DNA of 57,037 nt, from assembly GCA_903936775.1 (NCBI GenBank), contig CAIZWU010000032.1, positions 1 to 57,037 of the forward strand. The letters run 5' to 3'. Position 1 is the stretch's first letter. The number at the start of each line of letters is the position of its first letter. Under the pieces are notes generated by a model that had not been told where the DNA came from, did no database searches, and saw only the letters and a list, made by a program, of their open reading frames with translations. Position numbers and translations under genes: made by a program. Origin of the DNA: an uncultured bacterium (GTDB lineage Bacteria > Verrucomicrobiota > Verrucomicrobiia > Verrucomicrobiales > V1-33). Shown here piece after piece: positions 42,547 to 50,781 of the stretch.

Positions 42547-43284
42547 ATGGCCTTTTTGCTTGAAGATCACGCCGGCCTGGATGTGCACGCGGAAGCGGCG
42601 CGCTTTGAGACCACCTCGCTGGAGGAGACCCTGAAATGGACGTGGGACACGTTTGGCGACCGGGCCCAGATTGGGACTAGTTATCAAGGTTCCGGTTTGG
42701 TCATCATTCATCATGCGCGGAAGTTGGGATTGGATTTCCCCGTGTTCACCCTCGATACCGGGCTGCTTTTCCCGGAAACCTATGAACTGAAGGAGCGGCT
42801 GCAAAACTTCTTCGGCCTCAAGATCGAAAGTCTCGATCCTGCCCAAACCGTGGCGGAACAGCAGGAAACCTACGGCGGCAACCTCTGGGAGACCAATCCG
42901 GATACCTGCTGCACCATGCGCAAGGTGCTGCCCCTCCAGCAGAAGCTCTCGAAAATCGACGTCTGGATCACCGGTTTGCGCCGTAACCAGGGCACCGACG
43001 TCCGCTCCAAAACCGGGATTCTGGAGCTTTATGAATTCGACAAGCTCCGCGCCAACCACATCCTGAAGCTGAATCCCATGGCCAACTGGAGCCGGGAAGC
43101 GGTCTGGGAGTACATCAAGGCCAACGGCATTCCCTACAATCCCCTGCATGACCGCGGCTACCGCACCATTGGCTGCTGGCCGTGCACCAAGGTGGCCGGT
43201 GGGGAAAGTGAACGGGCGGGCCGTTGGGAAGGGTTTGATAAACAGGAGTGCGGCATCCACACCTTCCTCGGTTCGAACATCTGA
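42547..43284 (+). CDS. cysH: Assimilatory adenylyl-sulfate (APS/PAPS) reductase
   Basis: A 245-residue reductase of the thioredoxin-dependent class. It shows Cys121-Cys122 and Cys210-x-x-Cys213, the four ligands of the [4Fe-4S] cluster that marks APS-reducing enzymes, and the catalytic Cys235 in ECGIHTF at the C-terminus. Substrate loops ITGLRRNQGTDVRS and FTLDTGLLFPETYE are present. It reduces APS (some members also PAPS) to sulfite in the cytoplasm. One of the few genes in the window with a clear Shine-Dalgarno. The palindrome upstream suggests it is regulated. Confidence 0.95.
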   Translation: MAFLLEDHAGLDVHAEAARFETTSLEETLKWTWDTFGDRAQIGTSYQGSGLVIIHHARKLGLDFPVFTLDTGLLFPETYELKERLQNFFGLKIESLDPAQTVAEQQETYGGNLWETNPDTCCTMRKVLPLQQKLSKIDVWITGLRRNQGTDVRSKTGILELYEFDKLRANHILKLNPMANWSREAVWEYIKANGIPYNPLHDRGYRTIGCWPCTKVAGGESERAGRWEGFDKQECGIHTFLGSNI

Positions 43285-43433
43285 CGGCGCGGATTTGGCA
43301 CGATTGGCCGGGCCGGATCTATGGCGCGGCTGGATTCTGGCGGTCTGGTCCGTCCCATGTGGGATCATCCGTTCCTGCGAAGTCCGCTTGCCGCCGTGCC
43401 TGACCGCACGATGATCGGGCTTATTCTTCCGAA

Positions 43434-44018
43434 ATGCGCATCCTGTTTACCCGACTCTACGTGGCCCTGTTGGCGGGGCTGATTCTGTTCAGCTCCAGCC
43501 ACTGGCAACCGGGTCCATCCGGGGCGGCGGCGATTCTGTTGGCGGCGTTGGTGTTGACCTCGGCGGCGGCGGTGGGGCGCTTGTGGTGTTCCCTTTACAT
43601 CGCGGGCTATAAAAAATCCTGCCTCGTGACGGATGGGCCTTATGCCATGTGCCGGAATCCGCTCTACTTCTTCTCCATGATCGGTGCCCTTGGCGTAGCC
43701 CTGATGACGCATACCCTCACGATCCCGTTGCTGGTGCTGCTCAGTTTTGCAATTTATTATCCCAATGTGATCCGGGCCGAGGAAGCGGATCTGACCCGGA
43801 TCCACGGCGCTCCGTTTGAAGTCTACCGCGGCCAGACGCCTGCCTTTTTCCCGCGCTGGTCGCTGTTGAAGGAACCGGACACCTATCAGGTCAAACCCCG
43901 CGTTTTCCGCAACCACATGGGTAGCGCGGTCTGGTTCATCCTTGCCATCGGGCTGATTGCCCTGCTGCAGGCGGCCCGCGCCGCTGGCCAGATTCCTGCT
44001 TTGATTTCACTCTACTAA
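43434..44018 (+). CDS. Isoprenylcysteine carboxyl methyltransferase / PEMT-like membrane methyltransferase
   Basis: A 194-residue membrane protein with about four hydrophobic segments. The SAM-binding signature of the ICMT/PEMT group is present: DGPYAMCRNPLYF, then RAEEADLTRIHGAPFEVYRGQTPAFFP. These enzymes methylate lipids, isoprenyl-cysteines or other small acceptors at the membrane. The acceptor here is unknown. It lies between two sulfur genes, and cysC begins 9 nt after its stop, so it may belong to the same operon. Confidence 0.85.
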   Translation: MRILFTRLYVALLAGLILFSSSHWQPGPSGAAAILLAALVLTSAAAVGRLWCSLYIAGYKKSCLVTDGPYAMCRNPLYFFSMIGALGVALMTHTLTIPLLVLLSFAIYYPNVIRAEEADLTRIHGAPFEVYRGQTPAFFPRWSLLKEPDTYQVKPRVFRNHMGSAVWFILAIGLIALLQAARAAGQIPALISLY

Positions 44019-44027
44019 AGACTTGCC

Positions 44028-44639
44028 ATGGCTGCACCGGATTCTCCCCTTTCTATCGGCAACGTCAAAGTGCTGGGCCGCACCGCCCGTGAGCGTCTGA
44101 CCGGCCAGCGCTCCCTCACCATCTGGCTGTATGGCCTGAGCGGCTCAGGAAAAAGTACCCTCGCCACCGCGCTGGAACGCTCACTGCATGGAGAGGGAAG
44201 GCTGACGACCCTGCTGGATGGGGACCTCCTCCGCACTGGCCTCAATGCCGGCCTCGGGTTCACGGATGATGATCGACGGGAAAACGTGCGCCGCGCCGCG
44301 GAAGTGGCCCGCCTGTTCAACCAGACCGGCGTCATTGCGGTCTGCTCCTTCATCACCCCGCGCCGCGCCCTGCGCACCCTCGCCCGTCAGATTGTGGGCG
44401 ATGACAACTTCTTTCAGGTCTATGTCAAAGCCAGCATGGAGACCTGCCGGGCCCGCGATGTGAAGGGGCTCTACGCTAAAGCCGACGGCGGTCAGCTCAA
44501 GCAGTTCACCGGCCGCGATTCCATCTTCGAGGAGCCGGAAAGCGCGGACCTCATCCTCGACACGGAAGTCATGGACGAGCTCACCTGCCTGGAAACCCTG
44601 CTCCTGGCCATAAGAGATAAGATTGTGCGGGTGAGCTAG
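44028..44639 (+). CDS. cysC: Adenylyl-sulfate kinase
   Basis: A 203-residue APS kinase. The P-loop GLSGSGKS is at residues 36-43, followed by LLDGDLLRTGLNAGLGFTDDDRRENVRR and FITPRRALR, and RDVKGLYAKADGG later. It phosphorylates APS to PAPS, the sulfuryl donor for sulfotransferases and the substrate of PAPS-type reductases. It closes a three-gene run with cysH and the membrane methyltransferase. No sulfate adenylyltransferase is in the window. Confidence 0.95.
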   Translation: MAAPDSPLSIGNVKVLGRTARERLTGQRSLTIWLYGLSGSGKSTLATALERSLHGEGRLTTLLDGDLLRTGLNAGLGFTDDDRRENVRRAAEVARLFNQTGVIAVCSFITPRRALRTLARQIVGDDNFFQVYVKASMETCRARDVKGLYAKADGGQLKQFTGRDSIFEEPESADLILDTEVMDELTCLETLLLAIRDKIVRVS

Positions 44640-44704
44640 AAAAGGCCCTCCTCAGGGGACAGGCCCCGGGCAAGGGATCAATCACAGTCTTCTGTTCACG
44701 CCCA

Positions 44705-45721
44705 TCAGAGGGTAGAGCAGTGTCCGCGCAGCACCGGGACCTTGGTTCCCGGGTGATCGGTCAGCGCGCGTGGACCAAACTGCAGGAAGCGGTAAGCTAA
44801 CGGCAAAGCCAGTGTGACCACGGGTATCGCGAAAATCATTCCCACCACTAGAGCCAGAGCCCCGGCGATCATCACCAGAATCATCAGAATGCCCAATCCG
44901 AACAGATTCAGCCGGTTCTTTTCCGTCAGTTTGGAACTGTATTTCAAGGAGTCGATGACGCCGAGATTCCGGTCCACGATGGCATATTGGAACAGACCAA
45001 AACGCAGGGCCAGGTAAATGCCGGGCACGATCAACAATATCAGCCCGGCGACGACCATGAGATAGTAGAGGGCAAACGCCCCCAGCATCCGCAGCAGTTT
45101 CGACCCTTGGCTGAAAAGCATCGCCACCGAGGCCTCCTCCCCGGAAGCGATATTGAGTGCCACCCGGTTCAATCCCAGTAAAAGAAAGGAGGAGGCGACA
45201 AAAGAAATCAGAGCGGCGGGGACGCTTTTCTGCTGGGATGCCGCGAGAAACCCGCCGTCCACGCCAAATCGCGAGGAGGATACGGTGCTTCCCAGCCCCA
45301 GAACATTATCGAACAGGGCCACCACCCCCTGGATCACCGCGGAAATGATGAGATAAGCAATCCCGATCAGGATGATTTTACCAAAGTCACGTTTGGTCAG
45401 CTCGATGGCCCGTTTGACGACGCCCACCAACTCCAGCGGTGCAGAACCCGGATGGATCTCCGTCAGCCCGCCAGCCGAAGCCAGCAGATTGTCGGAAGAC
45501 GTCGCCGGTGCTGCGTATGGGTTGAATTCTGCAGCCGGGACCATGGGGGCGTCGCTGAACAGTCCGGCCACCTGACCGGAGGGCGTCCAGTCCTGCATGC
45601 CTTCGGTCCAGGCCAGATCCTTCACCGGATCCAGCGCTCCGCGGCGGGCGAGGGCTTTCAATTCATCGAACGAAACCGGCCCCTGCCGTTCACCGTTGCT
45701 GGAGTAATACCAAGTCTGCAT
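44705..45721 (-). CDS. GYF_2 (DUF4339) domain membrane protein
   Basis: The start at 45721 gives 338 residues beginning MQTWYYSSNGERQGPVSFDEL, the GYF_2 motif, and continuing through DWTPSGQVAGLF to about residue 60. After a linker come about five to six membrane segments with LILLIVPGIYLALRFGLFQYAIVD, which resembles the membrane part of DUF975-type proteins. GYF_2 domains are thought to bind peptides at membrane-associated proteins of many bacteria; function is unknown. It is convergent with cysC. Confidence 0.8.
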   Translation of the reverse strand: MQTWYYSSNGERQGPVSFDELKALARRGALDPVKDLAWTEGMQDWTPSGQVAGLFSDAPMVPAAEFNPYAAPATSSDNLLASAGGLTEIHPGSAPLELVGVVKRAIELTKRDFGKIILIGIAYLIISAVIQGVVALFDNVLGLGSTVSSSRFGVDGGFLAASQQKSVPAALISFVASSFLLLGLNRVALNIASGEEASVAMLFSQGSKLLRMLGAFALYYLMVVAGLILLIVPGIYLALRFGLFQYAIVDRNLGVIDSLKYSSKLTEKNRLNLFGLGILMILVMIAGALALVVGMIFAIPVVTLALPLAYRFLQFGPRALTDHPGTKVPVLRGHCSTL

Positions 45722-45773
45722 CGTGTCCAACGGTGAAGGCTCTGGTCCCGAGTGCAAGATATTTCCCCAAGGG

Positions 45774-48371
45774 TTATTTCAGCGTCTCCAGATAGGCGAG
45801 GAGATCGCGGAAGTCCTGCACGGTCAGGCTGAGTTCCAATCCTTCCGGCATGAGGGAGACCGGGGTCTCCTCCACGCGGACGATTTCAATGCGTGGCGTG
45901 GGGATCTCCGTCCCGCCGGGTTGGAGCAGGATCAGGTTGTCACCCCCATCCTTGATGGCCTGCACCCCGGAAACAACGGAACCATCCTTCATCGTGACCG
46001 CCTTGGTGCCATAGAGCGGGCCGATCTCGCGGCTGGGTTCCAGGATGGATTGAATCAGCTTCGCCCGGTTGGAGGAGCGGGCGATGTTGCCCAGGCTGGG
46101 GCCGACGATCACTCCGCGGCCTTCCGCAACGTGGCAGCTGCTGCACTGGGCCATGGTACTGAAGAAGACGTGGCGGCCGCGTTCCGCACTGGCCGGGGCC
46201 TTGGAGTCCATCAAGGTTTCGATCCACGCGGCATCGGTGGCGGGCCGTGCGGCAGGTGGAGAAGTTCCCAGCGCCAGGGCAAGCTGGGCCTTCAAGTTTT
46301 CCGGTCCACTTCCGCCAGCTGCCAATTCCAGCGCGGTCTTCACCGCCGGATCACCCACCTGGGTCCGCAGGGCGCGGGCGGTTTCGGTGGCAATGTCAGG
46401 GTTTTGGTCCTTCAGCAGAGGCAACAGCGGCAGCAACGCCGGGCTCTGACGCTTGGCGAGGGCGCTGATGGCATCCATGCGCAGGCTGGCGGGAGCAGTG
46501 TTATCCAAGGTGATTTTTTGCAGCGGAGCTTCCACCGCTTTGACGGTAACGAAGGCCAGACTGCGGACCGCTTCCTGACGCACTTTGGGTTCGCCGCCTG
46601 CGGCCAGATTCATCAAGGTGCGGATCATGGCCGGGGCCTTGAAATTGGTCAGCATCGGAATCACCGCCGCCTTGATGCCGGGGGAAGTGGCCGCATCAGC
46701 CAGCAGTTTTTGCAGCAAATCATCATTCGAAGCGGCAGCGGTGGCGGCCGTCGGAGCCACCTCGCGTGCGATCAGGTCCATGGCCGCAAGCCAGAGGGCG
46801 AAATCATCCTGACTGATTGGCTGGTCCGGCCCGCCGGCTTCCAGTGTTTTTTCCAGCAGCGGACGCAGCTCCTTCAGCCGCCGTTCCGCCGCCCAGATCA
46901 TGGCGGTCCGGCGCACTGTGGCATCGGAATCTGCCAAGGCGGTGCGGAGCAGCGGAGCGGCCTCACGGTTGCCCGCCCGGCGCAGCGCCAGCAGACTGCC
47001 AAGGCGGATTTTGGCATCGGCATTTACGGCTTCCGCCAGGAGCAGGGACTGGAAGACCGGTTGCTTCAGCGCGGTGAGGGCGGCGTTGACGATGAAGGGG
47101 TCTGGATCTGCCAAGGCAGCTTTCAGTTCTGGCCAGGCGGCCACGTCGCCGGAGTTGGCCAGACGGTCACGGCGCTGCTCAGGTTCCGTTACCGGCAGGG
47201 TGCGGCCTTCGGCGGGTGTCTTGTCAGGCTCGGTGGCCTTGATCCGCCAGATCCGGCCTTTTTGGTGGACGGAATATTCCCGGTCGGCCCAGTCAGTCAG
47301 GTAAACGCTGCCATCCGGCGCGGCCGCCAGACAGGCGGGACGGAAGGTGGAATCCCCGCGGATCACCACTTCCCGCGTGGCGGTGAAGGAAGCGCCCTGC
47401 GGTTTCAGCCGGAACCATGATAAGGTGCTGTCGCCCCACTCCGTCATGAGAAATCCATCCCCGCGCTGCGGCCCGAGTCTGGCGAGGCGTGCGTCCAATA
47501 TCCCGGTGGGTGCTTCCCCGGTGCCGGCCATCATGGGCAGGGTGCCCGGCAATTCGCCATTCCAGGAGACAAAGGGGTGCAATCCGCTGCGGCCATACTG
47601 GAAATGATAACCGAAGTCCGCGCCCTCCACGAGATGCAGAAACCGGCAGGGCGGGCGCGAATCGGGATCATTGTCGCACACGAAGACCCGGCCCGCCCCG
47701 TCAGTGGTCAGGACAAAGGCATTCCACATCCCGGTGGCATACTGCTCCAGTTTTGAACCATCGCGCCGGATCCGGAAAACATTGGCCCCGCCGGGCAGGT
47801 ATTTGAACTCGGTCCCGTCGGCTCCCCGGGCGGTGTAGGCGGTGCCGAAATTCTCCCCGCTGCCCACATAAATCCAGCCATCCGGCGTGAAGGCGATCCC
47901 GCTCAGTCCATTGTGAGGATAGGTCTCGGTGGTGTCCAGGCTGAGCAGGGTCACCTGCCGGTCGCACACGCCGTCCCGGTTGTTATCCTCCAGCCGCACC
48001 ACCCCATTGCGGTGCACCAGATGCAGCAGCCCGTCTGGATCAAAGGCCAGATTCATCGCCGCGGTGAAGCCTTCGGCAAAAATGGTGCTCTGGTCCGCCC
48101 GGCCATCGCCGTTGGTATCCTGATAAATCTTCACCCGGTCCGACTTCGGCCCGGGGTAATCCGGCTTCACCTTGTGGGTGTGGCTCTCCGCCACAAAGAC
48201 CCGCCCTTTCCCATCCACGGCAATCCCCACCGGGGTCACAATGTCAGGCTCGCTCGAGAACAGTGCGATCTCCCACCCCGGCACCAGCACCCCGGGAGCG
48301 GCCGGATCGGCCGCCTGCAGCAGACTGGCGGGGAGGGCAAGGAACAGGGCAGGGAGCAGGCGCGGATTCAT
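45774..48371 (-). CDS. PVC-type membrane-bound dehydrogenase with HEAT repeats and cytochrome c-type haem domain
   Basis: The start at 48371 gives 865 residues with a signal peptide (LLPALFLALPASLLQA). Residues about 25-390 form a propeller-like domain of the Pirellula/Verrucomicrobium putative dehydrogenase type (GIAVDGKGRVFVAESHTH, NGLSGIAFTPDGWIYVGSGE). About 400-700 are HEAT-like repeats (RRTAMIWAAERRLKEL and others). The last 130 residues carry the haem motif CSSCH, a likely Met ligand and a GxxLxxxx-type end (TVQDFRDLLAYLETL). Such proteins are typical of Planctomycetes and Verrucomicrobia and may oxidise sugars. No substrate can be named. Confidence 0.9.
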   Translation of the reverse strand: MNPRLLPALFLALPASLLQAADPAAPGVLVPGWEIALFSSEPDIVTPVGIAVDGKGRVFVAESHTHKVKPDYPGPKSDRVKIYQDTNGDGRADQSTIFAEGFTAAMNLAFDPDGLLHLVHRNGVVRLEDNNRDGVCDRQVTLLSLDTTETYPHNGLSGIAFTPDGWIYVGSGENFGTAYTARGADGTEFKYLPGGANVFRIRRDGSKLEQYATGMWNAFVLTTDGAGRVFVCDNDPDSRPPCRFLHLVEGADFGYHFQYGRSGLHPFVSWNGELPGTLPMMAGTGEAPTGILDARLARLGPQRGDGFLMTEWGDSTLSWFRLKPQGASFTATREVVIRGDSTFRPACLAAAPDGSVYLTDWADREYSVHQKGRIWRIKATEPDKTPAEGRTLPVTEPEQRRDRLANSGDVAAWPELKAALADPDPFIVNAALTALKQPVFQSLLLAEAVNADAKIRLGSLLALRRAGNREAAPLLRTALADSDATVRRTAMIWAAERRLKELRPLLEKTLEAGGPDQPISQDDFALWLAAMDLIAREVAPTAATAAASNDDLLQKLLADAATSPGIKAAVIPMLTNFKAPAMIRTLMNLAAGGEPKVRQEAVRSLAFVTVKAVEAPLQKITLDNTAPASLRMDAISALAKRQSPALLPLLPLLKDQNPDIATETARALRTQVGDPAVKTALELAAGGSGPENLKAQLALALGTSPPAARPATDAAWIETLMDSKAPASAERGRHVFFSTMAQCSSCHVAEGRGVIVGPSLGNIARSSNRAKLIQSILEPSREIGPLYGTKAVTMKDGSVVSGVQAIKDGGDNLILLQPGGTEIPTPRIEIVRVEETPVSLMPEGLELSLTVQDFRDLLAYLETLK

Positions 48372-48451
48372 GACGGGAGCAAAGCGGAAGCCCTGGCCCG
48401 GCACAAGAAAGGAAAATTGGCAGGATCGGAATGGGTCTCTCCCTGCCAGGA

Positions 48452-48790
48452 TCAGGCCTGGGTTTCCCGGCTCCCAAAATCAAAACTCTTCCGCCGCTCC
48501 TTGCGCAGGGGATGGGCCTTGGCATCGGGCCCGCGCAGCGGAGTCAGCACCGCCTCGGCTCCGGTGTAGTGGATTTCACACAGGGCCTCCAGCAGCCGGC
48601 CGAGGTTGCCTTTGGGAAATCCCGCTTTCTTGAACCACATCAGATACTCCGCCGGGAGTTGATGGAGCAGCAGTCCTTTGGGTGGGAAATGTTGCGGGCC
48701 ATATTTGCCGAAGGGCATGTGGGTGGACGCAAAGGCCGCCATCATCTCCGCGAGATTCTCCCGCCAGTCCTGCATTTCGTGTTCTTCCAT
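48452..48790 (-). CDS. DUF3820-family protein
   Basis: A 112-residue cytoplasmic protein. The DUF3820 signature is seen as MPFGKYGPQ, LLLHQLPAEYLMWFKKAGFPKGNLGRLLEALCEI and a basic tail. The function of this family is not established, though it sometimes occurs with DNA-processing genes. It starts 1 nt after the stop of the squalene/phytoene synthase-family gene, so both should be on one transcript. A second Met five codons in is an alternative start. Confidence 0.85.
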   Translation of the reverse strand: MEEHEMQDWRENLAEMMAAFASTHMPFGKYGPQHFPPKGLLLHQLPAEYLMWFKKAGFPKGNLGRLLEALCEIHYTGAEAVLTPLRGPDAKAHPLRKERRKSFDFGSRETQA

Positions 48791-48791
48791 T

Positions 48792-49787
48792 CTAGCAAGG
48801 GTTGATCCGTCCCGTCAGCGCCATCCAGAGGGCGCGGCGGACGTGGCGTTTGACTTCGGGGCGGGTGACTTTGACGGCAACCGGCGGACCGTCCGGTGGC
48901 AGCGACTCCATTTGTTGCAGGGTGCCTTCGCCGATCAGCAAGGGCATCAGGGTGGCAAACCGCAGCCGGATGGACCGCTGGGAAGCGGCATAGGTCCAGC
49001 CATCCTTCAGATAGTGCCGGGCCCGGGAAATCAACTCCTGACGCACCGTTTGCCAAGGCCTCCAGTCGGTGGCGGGCCACCCCACCTCCCCGGACAACCC
49101 GGCGGCGAGCAGCCATTCAGCCGGCAGATAACAGCGTCCGATCACGGCATCCCCGGCCTGGTCCCGCAGGATGTTGATCAATTGCAGCCCTTGGCCGAAC
49201 CGTCCGCCGAGGGCGGTCATTTCTGTTTCCTTCCGGGTAAAGACCCCCGGGAGTTCGGCCGCACAGATGGCCGTCCAGAATTCACCGACCGCGCCAGCCA
49301 CCAGCCAGGTGTATTCCTCCAGCTCTGCGTCAGACCGGAGACTCCGCAGCTGCGCCGCATCCGGAAACCGCCGCAGATCCAAGGTCATCCCATCAAGGAT
49401 ATGGCCCAGCACGGTCCTGGTTTTTTCCTGGGCATCTGCGGTGAGTTTCCCCAGCTGACCGAAACACTCCGCCAGCCGCTCCAGCAATTCCCGCTCTCCG
49501 GCATGAGCCACTTTCGCAGCAAAGGCGCGGGCCCGCTTCAGAAACTCCGCGTCCGGCCCCTCCGTCAGGGCCGTCCGGAACTGCGCGAGCAGGCCCAACC
49601 GCTCGGCCGCTGGACTGGCCTCCACATCCGCCATGGTATCGGCCGCCCGGGCCAACAGATAACCGACACTGAGCGCCCCGCGCACCGGCGGCGGCAGAAA
49701 CCGCAGGCTCAGGTAAAATGAACGCGAGACCGCGGCCAGCAGGGGTCCCTGCAGGGATCGGGCATCGGGTGGGGGATTCTCGGACAC
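48792..49787 (-). CDS. Squalene/phytoene synthase-family protein
   Basis: A 331-residue prenyl-diphosphate condensing enzyme. It has SRSFYLSLRFLPPPVRGALSVGYLLARAADTMAD with the first aspartate-rich motif (DTMAD), and LQLINILRDQAGDAVIGRCYLP with the second. The family joins two prenyl diphosphates head to head, giving squalene (hopanoids) or phytoene (carotenoids); the choice cannot be made here. It begins about 150 bp from the divergent gene at 49941, and is followed at once by DUF3820. Confidence 0.88.
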   Translation of the reverse strand: MSENPPPDARSLQGPLLAAVSRSFYLSLRFLPPPVRGALSVGYLLARAADTMADVEASPAAERLGLLAQFRTALTEGPDAEFLKRARAFAAKVAHAGERELLERLAECFGQLGKLTADAQEKTRTVLGHILDGMTLDLRRFPDAAQLRSLRSDAELEEYTWLVAGAVGEFWTAICAAELPGVFTRKETEMTALGGRFGQGLQLINILRDQAGDAVIGRCYLPAEWLLAAGLSGEVGWPATDWRPWQTVRQELISRARHYLKDGWTYAASQRSIRLRFATLMPLLIGEGTLQQMESLPPDGPPVAVKVTRPEVKRHVRRALWMALTGRINPC

Positions 49788-49879
49788 GCTGTCCTATGCG
49801 CGGAAGCAGCGGTGGGTTCAAGCCCGCTTCCGGCGGCGCTGCGGCCCCGTCATCCGCCTCCGGTTTTCCGCCCACGGGT

Positions 49880-49891
49880 GGCTTGCAAGCC
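49880..49891. repeat. Palindrome GGCTTGCAAGCC in an intergenic region
   Basis: A perfect 12-bp palindrome lies in the 153-bp divergent interval 49788-49940, which otherwise shows no gene. Flanking TAGGTTTGC-like sequence resembles the GTAGCAAGGC repeats near 13650, so it may belong to the same kind of genomic repeat. Confidence 0.4.
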
Positions 49892-49940
49892 TACCTTTGC
49901 TGCGGTTTTCTTACCGCGTCCCGACCCTGGACCTTCCCCC

Positions 49941-50780
49941 ATGTCCGCCTGGAATTATCTCAAAGCCGGTTTCTGGCAACGCGTGCCATTGCCCCTCCTG
50001 GGCCAGGTCCCTTTGAATGCCGTGGCCTTCGCGGGGTTTGGGATGGCAGGATTCGATCATCCGGCCTTCTGGGCGGCTGGGGCAGCGTGGGAAACCCTAT
50101 GGTTGGCCGGCAGTGCGGGACGGGCTGGTTACCGGCGGAAAGTCGATGCGGCGGCCCGGCGTACCGTCTGGCGCAGCGTGGAGGAGCGGCGCCTGCAACT
50201 CTACAACCAACTCCCGCCCGCCGCCCGCCAGCGCCACCACTCCCTGCGGTCCGCCTGCCAAAGTCTGATCACGCCCCGCCCCGGTCAGGAGCCCGATCCC
50301 GCCGCCGAACTTTTTACCTGGCTGCATCTGAAACTCCTCCTCGCCCGCCAGCAGGCCATCTCCGGGCAGCAGCCCGCCGCCGATCCCGACATCCCCCGTC
50401 TCCATGCGGGCGCCGCCGTGGAACTCACCGATCCCGCCCGTGCCCGCCTCGCGGATGAGGCCGTCACCCTGCTGGATCCCCGCCACGGCATCAAAGATCC
50501 CACCCTGCCGCTCCTGCCGGGGATTGAGGCGGCCCTGCAACGCATCGAAGCGGAACTCGTTGCGGCGGTCCGCCTCCAGGGCGAAGCGTCAGGGCCGTGT
50601 CTTTTCAACGCCATGGCGGAAGCCGCCGCCGGGGCCGCCGTGCCGCTGACCCGTCAGATTACGCCCCTGCCCGGTGCGGGGGAGGTCGATCTGTTGTTGG
50701 ATCAATTGGGAGCCGGGAAAGCGCGGTCGGAATCAGACACCACGACCGCCCGTCAGGCCCCGCCCGCCGTGGGCGGGTGA
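49941..50780 (+). CDS. Hypothetical protein with hydrophobic N-terminus
   Basis: The start at 49941 gives 279 residues starting MSAWNYLKAGFWQRVPLPLLG; the frame upstream has no signal or family feature. Two hydrophobic stretches (about 15-60) could be membrane helices; the rest is charged and helical (RRTVWRSVEERRLQLYNQLP, ADIPRLHAGAAVELTDPARARLAD). No family is recognised. Its stop is 1 nt before the end of proS on the other strand, so the genes converge closely. Confidence 0.65.
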   Translation: MSAWNYLKAGFWQRVPLPLLGQVPLNAVAFAGFGMAGFDHPAFWAAGAAWETLWLAGSAGRAGYRRKVDAAARRTVWRSVEERRLQLYNQLPPAARQRHHSLRSACQSLITPRPGQEPDPAAELFTWLHLKLLLARQQAISGQQPAADPDIPRLHAGAAVELTDPARARLADEAVTLLDPRHGIKDPTLPLLPGIEAALQRIEAELVAAVRLQGEASGPCLFNAMAEAAAGAAVPLTRQITPLPGAGEVDLLLDQLGAGKARSESDTTTARQAPPAVGG

Positions 50781-50781
50781 A

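Noticed and set aside
45723..47420. A 565-codon plus-strand frame opposite the PVC-type cytochrome gene
   Set aside because: The minus strand has a signal peptide, HEAT repeats and CSSCH; the plus frame has no recognisable domain.
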